A program made the position numbers and the translations under genes. This document shows positions 47,750-57,670 of a stretch of DNA of 64,000 nucleotides, piece after piece; position 1 is the first letter of the stretch; the number at the start of each line of letters is the position of its first letter. The stretch spans positions 1-64,000 of the forward strand of contig NZ_MEIR01000077.1 in the NCBI RefSeq assembly GCF_002777825.1. Direction: 5' to 3'. The notes below the pieces were generated by a model. The model saw only the letters and a list, made by a program, of their open reading frames with translations, did no database searches and was not told the DNA's origin. This DNA is from Snodgrassella alvi (GTDB lineage Bacteria > Pseudomonadota > Gammaproteobacteria > Burkholderiales > Neisseriaceae).

Positions 47750-48061
47750 TCAGACAGAGGCCAGCAAAGTCTGTAGCTCACCAGCTTCATACATTTCCAG
47801 CATAATGTCAGAACCACCAACAAATTCACCTTTTACATACAGTTGCGGAATCGTTGGCCAGTCAGCATATTCCTTGATACCCTGACGGATATCATCGTCT
47901 TCGAGCACATTAACAGTATAGAAATCCTTCAAGCCAGCCGCCTGCAAAATCTGCACAGCACGGGATGAAAAACCACACTGTGGAAACTGTTTGGTCCCTT
48001 TCATGAACAACACAACCGGATGTTCGGTAACAAGTGTTTTAATTCTTTCCTGAGTACTCAT
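47750..48061 (-). CDS. grxD: Monothiol glutaredoxin
   Basis: 103-aa monothiol glutaredoxin involved in Fe-S cluster handling, with the CGFS active site in [33 protein letters not shown] and [15 protein letters not shown]. The ATG at 48061 has AAGGA six bases ahead; the ATG two codons upstream overlaps that site. Downstream of rsmB with 18 bases between. Confidence 0.95.
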   Translation of the reverse strand: MSTQERIKTLVTEHPVVLFMKGTKQFPQCGFSSRAVQILQAAGLKDFYTVNVLEDDDIRQGIKEYADWPTIPQLYVKGEFVGGSDIMLEMYEAGELQTLLASV

Positions 48062-48079
48062 GTACATTCCTTATTTCAT

Positions 48080-49345
48080 TTACTTAATGCGTGTTAGCAC
48101 AGCGGCAAAAAAGCCGTCTGTATGGTGTTCACTGGTATTCAACTGTAAATAATCACCCTGCATGGATGGCAAAGCAATACCCTTGAGCAATGTATGTACC
48201 GGCTCAATATGCCAGCCTGTATTGGCTGCCAGAAAATCATTTAACGGCTGCTGATTTTCAGCCTCCAGAATACTGCAAGTAGCATATACTAGCCTGCCAC
48301 CTGAGCGTACCAGAGCAGAAGCTGCCTGCAAAATCGACTGCTGCTGTTGCTGCAATGCCTGTACATTATCACCACTTTGACGATATTTTAAGTCAGGATT
48401 GCGCCGCAAAGTACCCAATCCGGAACAGGGCGCATCCACCAAAACACAATCTGCCTTACCTTTCAAGCGGGCAATACGCGCATCATGTTCATTATCAATG
48501 CGTTGCGGATGAATATTAGTCAAACCTGCACGCACCATGCGTGGTTTCAGATTAGCCAAACGTTTTTCAGCCACATCCAGCGCATACAAACGCCCGCTAC
48601 CTGCCATCATCGCGCCCATTGCCAGCGTTTTACCACCGGCACCAGCACAGAAGTCTACCGCAATCTGCCCACGTTTTACGCCGGTTAACAGAGCCAGTAA
48701 CTGGCTGCCTTCATCCTGTACTTCCAGCACACCATCCAAAAACAACGGATGACGGTTTAATGCTGGTTTATCATATAGTCGGATTCCCCAGGGTGAATAA
48801 GGAGTAGCTTCAGCGCGTAAGCCTTCTGCCTGTAGCGCAACCAAAACCTTATCACGTTTACCTTTCAGGGTATTAACCCGCACGTCCAGCGGTGCAGCCT
48901 GCATTACACTGCGGCCATAAGCGATAATCTGATTCTCATCCCAGTCTTGCTGCTGCAAACATTCAATCAGCCATTGAGGCAGTTCGGCAGCGGTTGTCAG
49001 CGTAGCAGCAAAATCAGACTTATGCTGCTTTAATTCAACCAGCCACTGCTTCTCTTCAGCATCACACAAACTTTCTACAGCATGGACACTTAAACCACGC
49101 CCTAAAATGAGTGCTGCTAAAGCCGCACGACGTGGTTTGTTATGCGGTCTGGACAGCATCATCTGAATTTTCTGTAAATGACGAATGGCCGCAAATACAG
49201 TTTCGGCTATCTCCTGCCGGTCTCGAACACCCAGCTTACGCTCGCGTCGAAAGAAAGCAGACAACACAACATCTGCCGGCTGTCTGAACGTTAAAACCTG
49301 AGCCAGCGCAGCAGCTGTCAAATCAAGTTGTTGTGCATTTATCAT
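48080..49345 (-). CDS. 16S rRNA m5C methyltransferase, RsmB/NOP family
   Basis: S-adenosylmethionine-dependent cytosine-5 methyltransferase acting on RNA, most likely 16S rRNA C967 (RsmB). The 421-aa protein has an N-terminal NusB-like/PUA-type region, the SAM motif VDFCAGAGGKTLAMGAMM near residue 235, and the two catalytic cysteine motifs DAPCSGLGTLRRNPD and YATCSILEAEN. It is followed by grxD. The exact target within the family is inferred. Confidence 0.88.
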   Translation of the reverse strand: MINAQQLDLTAAALAQVLTFRQPADVVLSAFFRRERKLGVRDRQEIAETVFAAIRHLQKIQMMLSRPHNKPRRAALAALILGRGLSVHAVESLCDAEEKQWLVELKQHKSDFAATLTTAAELPQWLIECLQQQDWDENQIIAYGRSVMQAAPLDVRVNTLKGKRDKVLVALQAEGLRAEATPYSPWGIRLYDKPALNRHPLFLDGVLEVQDEGSQLLALLTGVKRGQIAVDFCAGAGGKTLAMGAMMAGSGRLYALDVAEKRLANLKPRMVRAGLTNIHPQRIDNEHDARIARLKGKADCVLVDAPCSGLGTLRRNPDLKYRQSGDNVQALQQQQQSILQAASALVRSGGRLVYATCSILEAENQQPLNDFLAANTGWHIEPVHTLLKGIALPSMQGDYLQLNTSEHHTDGFFAAVLTRIK

Positions 49346-49351
49346 AATTTC

Positions 49352-50026
49352 TTAAATAGCCTTCCCGTCAATTTGGCCACCTTTCAGTTGCAAGGTATAA
49401 ACCTTACCATTATCCATATAGCTAATCTGTACCGGAATATTCTCAAATTGCGGCGCAAAAGCATATTCCACTACATTATCACCACGACTAATACTATACT
49501 GGCTGATATCAATTTGCCGGCCATTAACCAGCAGTTGCGCATTGCCACGACTACGAACTTCATCCAGCAAGTAAACTTTTTTACCATTAGTCAGATAAGT
49601 ATTTGCGGGCAATTTACCGTGATTAAAGCCCAGTTGCCAGCCGAGTGCAAACATATCGTATACCGGCCCGTTTACCGCCATATGCTTACTGGCCTCTGAA
49701 ACCTTGCCATAATCAATACCCTGTTCAGTAAAGCGTGCCTGTGCATAAGGTTTACCATAGCGGCTATCGATATAGGAAAGCGGATTCAGGGTAGAACCAT
49801 TTACTGTACCTGTAGAAACAAACTGCATTTGGTAAAAAATCAGATTAATTTGGGTATTAATCCGGTACTGGTCACCTTGTTGTACAAAATCCATGCTTAC
49901 CGGCAACCCATAACTGTCTACAAACTGCAATTGTGCCCGTTGTGGCAATTCGGCAGCCCGTGCTACTGGTAGCAATAGTAAACTTACCCAGACAAGCAAC
50001 AGACCCAGCCAGAATTTTACTTTCAT
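49352..50026 (-). CDS. DUF3108 periplasmic protein
   Basis: 224 aa with a signal peptide (MKVKFWLGLLLVWVSLLLLP, cleavage near ARA). The mature part has the DUF3108 beta-rich pattern (GLPVSMDFVQQGDQYRINTQ, LNPLSYIDSRYGKPYAQARF). Function unknown. It lies between purN (17 bases) and the rsmB-like gene (6 bases), a common neighbourhood for this family in betaproteobacteria. Confidence 0.82.
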   Translation of the reverse strand: MKVKFWLGLLLVWVSLLLLPVARAAELPQRAQLQFVDSYGLPVSMDFVQQGDQYRINTQINLIFYQMQFVSTGTVNGSTLNPLSYIDSRYGKPYAQARFTEQGIDYGKVSEASKHMAVNGPVYDMFALGWQLGFNHGKLPANTYLTNGKKVYLLDEVRSRGNAQLLVNGRQIDISQYSISRGDNVVEYAFAPQFENIPVQISYMDNGKVYTLQLKGGQIDGKAI

Positions 50027-50043
50027 ACTTCTCTCATAGCATA

Positions 50044-50676
50044 CTAATTTTTCAAGAAAATCGAATCATCTATATCAGCCATAGACAAATTATTAACTCG
50101 ATTACCCTCTACAACCAGCTTGCCAGCAACAAAATCAGCCACAGCCTGTGGTAATAACTCATGCTCAAGCCGTAATACCCGTTGTGCCAGAATATCGGCA
50201 GTATCTCCATTTAGAATAGGTACAACACCCTGAGCAATGATCGGGCCGCAATCCAATTCTGCTGTAACAAAATGAATGGTGCAGCCTGCTACCCGACAAC
50301 CACTGTCCAGCGCCCGCTGGTGCGTATGCAATCCGGGGAAAGCAGGCAATAAAGATGGATGAATATTAATCAGCCTGCCGGCATAATGTTCACAAAATTC
50401 AGGCGTCAAAATACGCATAAAGCCTGCCAGTACCACTAAATCCGGCTGATAGGCATCAATTCGCGCCATAAGGGCGGTATCAAATACTTCACGGCCGGCA
50501 TAATCCTGATGGCAGATTGCCTCAGTTGCCAGACCGCGCTGTGCAGCCCACTGCAAACCAGCTGCATCAGCCCGATTACTGATTACCGCCACCACTTCTG
50601 CCTGCGCAATATTTGCCTCCACCACAGCCTGCATATTACTGCCACGCCCGGAAATCAGAATCACAATTTTTTTCAT
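50044..50676 (-). CDS. purN: Phosphoribosylglycinamide formyltransferase
   Basis: Transfers formyl from 10-formyl-THF to GAR in purine synthesis. The 210-aa protein has KKIVILISGRGSNMQAV, LVVLAGFMRILTPEFC, the catalytic INIHPSLLPAFPGLHTHQRA (Asn-His) and CTIHFVTAELDCGPII (His, Asp). A GTG three codons upstream is a weaker start. Purines made here use PRPP from Prs. Confidence 0.96.
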   Translation of the reverse strand: MKKIVILISGRGSNMQAVVEANIAQAEVVAVISNRADAAGLQWAAQRGLATEAICHQDYAGREVFDTALMARIDAYQPDLVVLAGFMRILTPEFCEHYAGRLINIHPSLLPAFPGLHTHQRALDSGCRVAGCTIHFVTAELDCGPIIAQGVVPILNGDTADILAQRVLRLEHELLPQAVADFVAGKLVVEGNRVNNLSMADIDDSIFLKN

Positions 50677-50708
50677 ACTGCTCACCTTTACTTCTGCTAA
50701 CAGACAAC

Positions 50709-51518
50709 CTAGCCAAGAGACACCATTTCCAACTGTTCGAGACTACGCCCCAGAAACCGTTCCCCGATTGTCTGGAATCGCAGAGGAATATCACTCACAT
50801 AAAAACGGTATTGCGCTCCCGAATGATCCGGATTAACCAACTGATGCTGTTGCAGTGCCTGTGCTGTTGCTTCTGCAGTCGTAATTGCTGAATCAACCAA
50901 TTTCAGTTCAGGTGCTTCCTGCCGGATTAATGATTTGAGTAACGGATAATGAGTACAGCCCAAAACCAGTGTATCCACATCTTCCGCCAGAATTGGCTTT
51001 AAATACTCTCTGGCTGTCAAACGTGTTACTTCATGATCCAGCCAGCCTTCTTCCACCAATGGCACCAATAACGGACAGGCCTGTGAAAATACACGTGTTT
51101 GGGCATTCTGTTTATGAATCGCCCGAGCATAAGCATTACTATTGACGGTGGTACTGGTGGCAATCACACCAATATGATTATTTCGTGTTGTCTCCAGCGC
51201 AGCCTTGGCACCGGCAGCAATTACATCCAGCACTGGCATACCGCCCGCTAACTGCCGTACCTTCTCCCGTGCCACTGCAGCTATAGTATTACAGGCCACA
51301 ACCAGAGCTTTAACATCATGTTCGAGCAGAAACGACACAATCTGCTCAGTATAAACTTCAATCGTATGTCTGGATTTCACTCCATACGGAACCCGTGCAG
51401 TATCACCAAAATAAATAATATTCTCATTAGGCAGCCGTTCCATCAAAGCCCGAACCACAGTCAGGCCGCCTACCCCGGAATCAAATACACCTATTGGACG
51501 TTGTTGTATTGCAGTCAT
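50709..51518 (-). CDS. murI: Glutamate racemase
   Basis: Supplies D-glutamate for peptidoglycan. The 269-aa protein has RPIGVFDSGVGGLTVVRAL, the catalytic Cys in ALVVACNTIAA near residue 75 and the second in TLVLGCTHYPLL near 185. GAAGAG just before the ATG at 51518 supports this start; the frame is open 21 codons further. purN follows after 32 bases. Confidence 0.95.
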   Translation of the reverse strand: MTAIQQRPIGVFDSGVGGLTVVRALMERLPNENIIYFGDTARVPYGVKSRHTIEVYTEQIVSFLLEHDVKALVVACNTIAAVAREKVRQLAGGMPVLDVIAAGAKAALETTRNNHIGVIATSTTVNSNAYARAIHKQNAQTRVFSQACPLLVPLVEEGWLDHEVTRLTAREYLKPILAEDVDTLVLGCTHYPLLKSLIRQEAPELKLVDSAITTAEATAQALQQHQLVNPDHSGAQYRFYVSDIPLRFQTIGERFLGRSLEQLEMVSLG

Positions 51519-51752
51519 TTTTCTCTTCATCTGTAGCCATGACAATTCAGCACACCACGTACTGGAGCAGTCACAAACCACTCATCACCACAATTATAGC
51601 ATTGACCTGAAAATATACTCATAGTACAAATCCGGCCAAACAGGCTTAAAACCGGCTTCTAACCTGCAAACTGGCAAACTGGCAGAACTTTACTACTTTC
51701 ACTCTTACAAACTTTATCGCATAATAAACCCGTTTTGTTAATTAAACATACT

Positions 51753-52226
51753 ATGTCTGCATCTCAAATCCATGAAATTGTTCTGGCCGGCGAAACCGAT
51801 ACCCTGAATCTGGGTGCACGTTTTGCTCAGCATATCAGCCCTCCCCTAGTCATCTGGCTAGAGGGAGACTTAGGTACGGGTAAAACCACTTTTACCCGCG
51901 GCTTACTCAATGCACTGGGTTATAACGGTGCAGTAAAAAGCCCCACATACAATATAGTTGAAACCTATCCCTTCAATGGATTCAATCTACATCATTTTGA
52001 TTTATATAGATTCCAAAGCCCAGAAGAATGGCTGGATGCAGGACTAGATGAACTTATCACTACAGATAGCATAGTCCTGATTGAATGGCCGCAACTCGGT
52101 GGTGATCTGGCTCCGCCGGCTGACATTATCCTGAATATCACTTCTAATAATAGCAATGGCCGCACAATACAGATGAGTGCCGCTACTGTCCATGGTACAC
52201 ACACACTAAACAAGATTACAGAATAA
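51753..52226 (+). CDS. tsaE: tRNA threonylcarbamoyladenosine synthesis ATPase TsaE
   Basis: ATPase of the TsaB-TsaD-TsaE complex that makes t6A37 in ANN-reading tRNAs. The 157-aa protein has the Walker A WLEGDLGTGKTTFTRGLL near residue 40, SPTYNIVETY and the Walker B-like HHFDLYRF, and VLIEWPQ. A TTG six codons upstream is an alternative start; no Shine-Dalgarno is clear. amiC begins 3 bases after its stop, a frequent pairing. Confidence 0.94.
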   Translation: MSASQIHEIVLAGETDTLNLGARFAQHISPPLVIWLEGDLGTGKTTFTRGLLNALGYNGAVKSPTYNIVETYPFNGFNLHHFDLYRFQSPEEWLDAGLDELITTDSIVLIEWPQLGGDLAPPADIILNITSNNSNGRTIQMSAATVHGTHTLNKITE

Positions 52227-52229
52227 ACC

Positions 52230-53549
52230 ATGCCTAATCATATCAGCCGCCGAAGATTATTAATTGCTTCTACCGGCACGCTATTAATCAGTCTTACCCC
52301 GTTTGCACGCGCCGCCAAAGCTGGCGCCGACATCGTAGCTTCGCGTATTTGGCCGGCCACAGCCTATACTAGAATGACATTGGAATCAACAACACCAATT
52401 CGATTTAAATATTTTCAACTAAAAAATCCCGACAGACTGGTTATTGACATTGAGGGCTCGGCTACCAATCAGGTTTTACGTGAACTGAGCAGCAAAGTCA
52501 TTCCCATGGATCCGTATATTGCCAGTGTTCGTATCGGGCAATTTAATCCTGAAACCATACGTATCGTGATGGATTTGAAAACTACCGTCAATCCGCAGGT
52601 ATTTTCGCTGACTCCAGTAGCCAATTTCAAAAACCGTCTGGTAGTAGACTTGTATCCTACCGCTACAGTGGCCATGGAACAGGAAAAAAACGACCCCTTA
52701 ATGGCACTTTTACAGGATTATAGCCACGGTAAAGTCAACAGTGACGGCACCACACGCCCACAGGCCTCCGCCTCCACGCCCCCAGTGCAAAAACCATCTG
52801 AAAGCAAGCCGCCAGTTATCAACCAGCCCCCGATATCAAGCAAGCCAAATAAACTCAACCGGCAACCCGTTATCATGATTGACCCGGGACATGGGGGTGA
52901 AGACCCTGGTGCCACAGGCCCATCCGGCTTGCATGAAAAAGATGTGGTACTGGCTATTGGACGCGAAGTGAAAAAAATACTGGATTCCTATGGCTACAAA
53001 ACCTACATGACCCGAAATGAAGACATATTCATTCCGCTAGGTGTGCGCGTAGCCAAAGCGCGTAAACTCAGAGCCGATGTTTTTGTTTCCATCCATGCCG
53101 ATGCATTTACCAACCCATCCGCCAAAGGCACAGGCGTATACGCCCTTAATCCCAAAGGTGCCACCAGTGCAGCAGCCAAATATCTGGCACAAACCCAGAA
53201 TGCAGCCGATTCGATTGGCGGCGTAAGTTACTCCACCGATAAAAATGTCAACAACACCCTATTTGACCTTACCCAAACAGCAACCATCAACGATAGCCTG
53301 AAACTGGGCAGGGATGTTTTAAATCAGCTTAGCAAAATCAATAATCTGCATAAAGGCAGTGTTGATCAAGCTAATTTTGCCGTTCTCAAAGCACCTGATA
53401 TCCCATCAATACTGGTTGAAACTGCATTTATTTCCAATCCGGTTGAAGAACGATTATTGTCAAGCAAAGATTTCCGCCAGAAAATGGCCAATTCCATTGC
53501 CAGCGGTATTAAAGAGTACTTATCGACAGCAGTATTAGCACGTCGTTGA
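52230..53549 (+). CDS. amiC: N-acetylmuramoyl-L-alanine amidase AmiC-type
   Basis: Zinc amidase that splits septal peptidoglycan during cell separation. The 439-aa protein starts with a twin-arginine signal (ISRRRLLIASTGTLLISL), has an AMIN domain (about 35-145) for septal targeting, a Pro/Ser-rich linker (180-210), and the Amidase_3 domain with MIDPGHGGEDPGATG, FVSIHADAF and LVETAFISNPVEE carrying the zinc ligands and catalytic Glu. It follows tsaE and faces the prophage-like module. Confidence 0.95.
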   Translation: MPNHISRRRLLIASTGTLLISLTPFARAAKAGADIVASRIWPATAYTRMTLESTTPIRFKYFQLKNPDRLVIDIEGSATNQVLRELSSKVIPMDPYIASVRIGQFNPETIRIVMDLKTTVNPQVFSLTPVANFKNRLVVDLYPTATVAMEQEKNDPLMALLQDYSHGKVNSDGTTRPQASASTPPVQKPSESKPPVINQPPISSKPNKLNRQPVIMIDPGHGGEDPGATGPSGLHEKDVVLAIGREVKKILDSYGYKTYMTRNEDIFIPLGVRVAKARKLRADVFVSIHADAFTNPSAKGTGVYALNPKGATSAAAKYLAQTQNAADSIGGVSYSTDKNVNNTLFDLTQTATINDSLKLGRDVLNQLSKINNLHKGSVDQANFAVLKAPDIPSILVETAFISNPVEERLLSSKDFRQKMANSIASGIKEYLSTAVLARR

Positions 53550-54049
53550 TAGCAATAAAGCATTTACTTCTTATACATTAACCAATACAACAATTCTGGT
53601 ATTAATGGCAAATGAAATGACACTTTTACAGCCTGAATGTCAGTTTTGCGACAGCTATTAAATTTCTCTTTTCCATGTTTAATAACATGGGCTGACTAAA
53701 ATCTATTAGCATTTTTATTACAGTACAAAATGGCATTTTTATAAAATGATAATTTAATTTATCTCGCTTAGGTGTTCCGAGAAATTAAATATTATTGATT
53801 TAAGCTGCAATACAAATACAGCTTAATAATTGAATTAGACTGAAAATAATCTAACATTGAACATATAACAGGAATATTGAATACCGATTGCAGAATGTAT
53901 TCCAGCCTGCAATCGGTAATTTGCAGATAAAAATATAATGATTAATTGCCGCTCAGAAATAAAGGTTAACAAAAAAGCTGCAAGATAAATCGATTATCAT
54001 TTAGCAGCAAAATATTATATAAAATTTCTTAAATATTATTTCGTAACCA
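53550..54049. other. Junction between amiC and phage module
   Basis: 500 AT-rich bases without a gene. It holds a short hairpin CCATGTT-TAAT-AACATGG (53673-53690) that may terminate amiC, and a perfect 12-bp inverted repeat at 53882-53918. The phage/chromosome border should be in this stretch, but no repeat partner is available in the window. Confidence 0.5.
53882..53918. repeat. 12-bp inverted repeat near prophage edge
   Basis: TACCGATTGCAG (53882-53893) and CTGCAATCGGTA (53907-53918) are perfect complements with a 13-base loop. No T-run follows on either strand, so it is a binding-site or recombination-site candidate as much as a terminator. Confidence 0.65.
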
Positions 54050-54691
54050 TCAAATATGAATAGCATCATTCCATAAATCAAATATTTGCTTTTCATTCAG
54101 ATGCAGAACATCAGTTAAAAATTTCCACCAATTATCATTATCCAATGAAAAACTTTGTGTTTCCAGAATGTAATTGCGAATCTTAATTAATTCTATACCA
54201 GTCATGGCATTTTCAGCAGCTGCAACCAATGCTGCCTTATTTTTATCCAAACTGATTTCCAGCTGGGAAAGCATCTGCATACGGGACAAAGTTCCGGCAC
54301 TCCTGCGTTTATCTTGCAAGCGTAACTGTGCTGCATCAGCTTTTTCTACCCAGCTATTTTTTTTCTCTGACCATTGATGATAAATATCAGGGCAAGGCAT
54401 TGTGGTAACCGTAGCTGGCAATATGCCCAGTTCATCGATTGCTACTACTTCGCCGGTTTCCTTGCTATATACTGTTTCGCCTCGATGGTCTTCGATATAT
54501 TGCCAGTTATCGCCTGTCCATTGTGCAATAAAGCCTTTTTTAGACTCTGGCTGTTCAGCCTGAATACATAATCTGGGAATCAGATAATAGCCGTTATTTT
54601 CCAAAGGATCCAAGTCTGCTGTAGTCATACCAACAAAGTAGTTGTTTTCGTCTAGTTGGCATACCGAGATAGAGGGAGCGTATTTTTTCAT
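54050..54691 (-). CDS. Tail fibre assembly protein (Tfa/gp50-like)
   Basis: 213-aa protein of the caudovirus tail-fibre-assembly family. The N-terminal part binds fibre ends (ENNYFVGMTTADLDPLENNG, YYLIPRLC), the middle has the family segment WSEKKNSWVEK, and the C-terminus is a helical tail. AAGGA lies six bases before the ATG, 9 bases after the tail fibre gene stop. Acts as fibre chaperone during phage assembly. Confidence 0.82.
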   Translation of the reverse strand: MKKYAPSISVCQLDENNYFVGMTTADLDPLENNGYYLIPRLCIQAEQPESKKGFIAQWTGDNWQYIEDHRGETVYSKETGEVVAIDELGILPATVTTMPCPDIYHQWSEKKNSWVEKADAAQLRLQDKRRSAGTLSRMQMLSQLEISLDKNKAALVAAAENAMTGIELIKIRNYILETQSFSLDNDNWWKFLTDVLHLNEKQIFDLWNDAIHI

Positions 54692-54700
54692 TTTTAATCC

Positions 54701-55597
54701 TTAAATTTTGATACAGGCTAGTAATGCAATATTGCGTGGTCGATTTTCATTTGCGATAGGAACAATACGACTTGCATCAAAACTAACCACACTCCCCCAG
54801 TCATCATTATCACCAATTTTAATCTTTGCATTGAAACTTGATGAATGATATAACGCGCCTTCTTGTACCATAAAATCACCACCGCCCCTTCGAGCAACAC
54901 TAATGCGGCCAGTAATATTTCTGATCGCATCTCCTTGCCAGCTACCATTTCCACGCCATGGGTCTACACCTCGTCCATTATCATAAGCACGAATAAATTC
55001 ACCACGTAAATCAGGTAAATTAAAAGTAGTTTTACCATCTCCTGCACCAAATCGTGTACCAAGAGCTGCAAATAGATTTGCATATGCTGTACGTGATATG
55101 GCCGCACCATTAGCCTTTAACCAGCCTGTAGGTGCCCAGTCAATGGCAAAATAATGAACTGCACCTACAGGTGTGGCATTTATATCCATACTACCATCAA
55201 ACGGCACACCATTAATTTTCCGTACTGTTTTCAATCTGGATGCGGTATCAGCAGTTTTAGCGGTACCATCCTTATCCAGCTTGCTGTCATTCAATACTTT
55301 GCCTTGCCGTGCAGATAATGCTGAGAATTTGTCATTAGAGTTCAGCGAGTCAATTATCTTGGTTACTCCGGCAATATCGGCAGTTGCGGCAGCTGGCGCA
55401 CTTGATGCTATTAACATTTTAATTGCCGTTATCACCTGATTCTGTGTGGCCTTTTCCGGTTTAATTCTTGCCGCCGTCAGAATGGCAATTAATTCAGCCT
55501 GCACCTGATTCAGCCAGCTAGCTGGCAATACAGTGCCCAGTTCGTTTATTCCGTTACCATCATGAAATAGTCCGTCCTGCGTATCAATTGGATACAT
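54701..55597 (-). CDS. Phage tail fibre with collar domain
   Basis: 298-aa receptor-binding fibre. The N-terminal part (MYPIDTQDGLFHDGNGINEL, LPASWLNQVQAELIAILTAA) is the attachment domain of Mu/P2-type fibres; a coil-like middle follows, then the tail collar domain with GWLKANGAAISRTAYANLFA, TRFGAGDGKTTFNLPDLRGE and NRPRNIALLACIKI at the end. Short for a fibre, but the ends look complete. It starts 3 bases after gp48. Confidence 0.9.
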   Translation of the reverse strand: MYPIDTQDGLFHDGNGINELGTVLPASWLNQVQAELIAILTAARIKPEKATQNQVITAIKMLIASSAPAAATADIAGVTKIIDSLNSNDKFSALSARQGKVLNDSKLDKDGTAKTADTASRLKTVRKINGVPFDGSMDINATPVGAVHYFAIDWAPTGWLKANGAAISRTAYANLFAALGTRFGAGDGKTTFNLPDLRGEFIRAYDNGRGVDPWRGNGSWQGDAIRNITGRISVARRGGGDFMVQEGALYHSSSFNAKIKIGDNDDWGSVVSFDASRIVPIANENRPRNIALLACIKI

Positions 55598-55600
55598 TTT

Positions 55601-56167
55601 TTATTTGTCCTTATATGTAAATCGTATATCGGTAAATGCTGGTTTCAGCTCTTTTAATACACTTTCAATAATTACGTCACCATATGCGGTCAGTCTGTCG
55701 CCGGCTGTTGACATTCCGGCGCGAAAGCGTGTTGCGCGGCTATCGGCATTTTTAATGTTCACCCACCACACCCACATAATGTCTTCACGTGCCAGTCTGC
55801 CACCGGCTCGGCTGATACCTACACGGAATGGCTGCGGCTCGGTTATGGTGATATCGTAGCCAATTGAAGCGGCCATCTGCATAAAATAGGGAATACTCAA
55901 GCCACCGGTTTCGTTAATTTTGGTGATCACTGCCAGTATTCTTTGCTGGCCGTTTTTGCCGGTGCCGTCCAGATTGAGTAGTTCTTCCCAGCGCACGATA
56001 TAATTTCCAGATGTGCGTGGGTCAATAACGCCCAGTTTACGACGGGCAGCATTTTGTATTTCATCCAGACAGTTGCCATCAATTGTGGCGGCATTTCTTA
56101 CTGCCGGTGCAGTACGGTTGTATGCAACCGGAGGTAATAACCCCAATAAAGTATTGACGTAACTCAT
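55601..56167 (-). CDS. Mu gp48-like (YmfQ/DUF2313) tail protein
   Basis: 188-aa baseplate-periphery protein that links fibre to baseplate. Family features include the N-terminal YVNTLLGLLPPVAYNR and RVGISRAGGRLAREDIMWVW in the middle. Its ATG overlaps the gp47 stop codon by 4 bases (ATGA). Confidence 0.87.
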   Translation of the reverse strand: MSYVNTLLGLLPPVAYNRTAPAVRNAATIDGNCLDEIQNAARRKLGVIDPRTSGNYIVRWEELLNLDGTGKNGQQRILAVITKINETGGLSIPYFMQMAASIGYDITITEPQPFRVGISRAGGRLAREDIMWVWWVNIKNADSRATRFRAGMSTAGDRLTAYGDVIIESVLKELKPAFTDIRFTYKDK

Positions 56168-57216
56168 AGCAAACTCACATCAACTTTACCCAGCATAAAC
56201 CATTCAATCTTTTTGTTTGTCTCTGCGATTAGATTGGCTGAGGGCTGGATCATTTTGCGATCAATAACGCTGGATACATCACTGATTACTGCTTCCAGCT
56301 GGGATGCAATCACGCTATCACCAGGCTTTAAAGCGCTGAAATGTTCCTGCAAGGCCTGTCGAATATCTGCTGTCGCCCTGTCAAGATTTGCATCGGACAA
56401 GCGTACTTTAACTTTAATATCAACTCTGGTGACATCGGGCTTAATCACAAAGCTGTTTTTAGCCGTTACCGGTCGCACTGAATCAATATAAGCCTGTACT
56501 TTGCTGACTATCTCATCACTGGGTAAATTATTATTACTGGTAATGACAATATCTACCGTACCAAGCCCGCGACGTAATGGGTATACATATGCACTGGTAA
56601 CACCATCCACACTCAATGCCCAAGCACGATAGTCATATTTATTGCCTCCGGCAGGTGGCCGACGTAATAAATCCAATAAACGGTTCAATAATGAAGTATC
56701 GCTTTCAACATCAGTACCGCCGGTAGCTTGTATAATTTCCACATCGCTGGATACACCTATCGGTGCAGCCATAAATTGTGCTGCTTTATTATGCTGATTT
56801 GATGCAGCACCAGCCTCATGCGCCTGTATGGATAAAACAGCAGTGCCCTCGTTTCCGATCACAGCCTGTTGCTGCACAGTATATAAATGTTCACCACATA
56901 TAATTTGTAATTTCGCTTCAATTAATGATTCTGGAATACCACGAGCAATAGCTGTTCCGCTGGCGGAAGTAGCATTTTTACGGCGTATACCACGCAGATT
57001 ACAATGTCTCTCCAGAAATTCTGTATCCGCAGTATCCGGAAAAAACTGTCTTAATATCCATGCCTGATGAGCATATTGTCCCGTGGCACAACTGGCCAGA
57101 CTGCTGGCTCGAATATAATTATCACTATCTGAAGAAACATCAGCCTGGGGATTTAATGAAACCATATCACGCAAAATAGCGTGGCGTATTTCCTCAAATG
57201 TTGGAATATTGTGCAT
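56164..57216 (-). CDS. Mu gp47-like baseplate J protein
   Basis: 350-aa baseplate wedge protein of the GpJ/gp47 family: RASSLASCATGQYAHQAWIL near residue 40, FLERHCNLRGIRRKNAT, QATGGTDVESDTSLLNRLLD and PPAGGNKYDYRAWALSV. The start is ATG at 57216 rather than a TTG two codons upstream. It follows gp46 and overlaps gp48. Confidence 0.92.
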   Translation of the reverse strand: MHNIPTFEEIRHAILRDMVSLNPQADVSSDSDNYIRASSLASCATGQYAHQAWILRQFFPDTADTEFLERHCNLRGIRRKNATSASGTAIARGIPESLIEAKLQIICGEHLYTVQQQAVIGNEGTAVLSIQAHEAGAASNQHNKAAQFMAAPIGVSSDVEIIQATGGTDVESDTSLLNRLLDLLRRPPAGGNKYDYRAWALSVDGVTSAYVYPLRRGLGTVDIVITSNNNLPSDEIVSKVQAYIDSVRPVTAKNSFVIKPDVTRVDIKVKVRLSDANLDRATADIRQALQEHFSALKPGDSVIASQLEAVISDVSSVIDRKMIQPSANLIAETNKKIEWFMLGKVDVSLL

Positions 57217-57241
57217 TTTCAAAATCCATTTAATTATTTTT

Positions 57242-57592
57242 TTAAATTACTTTAACCGGACACTCAAATATAAATTTTTCTCCAGTTAATTGCGTTATCT
57301 GTATATTCAAATTCAGCATGCCATTATGTGGTTGCATGGTGGCGACAGAAATATCTGCCGCACGCCCATCATCAATAATTGGCTGTAAAGCCTGTTGCGC
57401 ATACTGTTTAGCTAGCAAACTAACTGATTGCAAATCTTTTTCCCGTTCAAGCGTATACAACAGTGAGCCCAATTTTTTATCCGCCCAATAACTACCCAGC
57501 GGTGTCATCAAACGCAGATAAACTGCATTTTGTAAGTGATTTATAATCTGTCCGGTGTAATCACCTGTTCTGGTGTCTATCTCTCTATCCAT
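57242..57592 (-). CDS. Mu gp46-like baseplate protein
   Basis: 116-aa protein of the gp46 (P2 gpW/T4 gp25-like) family of baseplate wedge parts: MDREIDTRTGDYTG at the start, VYLRLMTPLGSYWADKKLGS in the middle. GGAG six bases before the ATG. Between spike and gp47. Confidence 0.88.
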   Translation of the reverse strand: MDREIDTRTGDYTGQIINHLQNAVYLRLMTPLGSYWADKKLGSLLYTLEREKDLQSVSLLAKQYAQQALQPIIDDGRAADISVATMQPHNGMLNLNIQITQLTGEKFIFECPVKVI

Positions 57593-57670
57593 AAACTACT
57601 CCGGTTATGTTATTTTTATAGTTTATTAAAATAACTATTTTTATCTGAAGCTGAAGAGCTTCAGCAGCTA

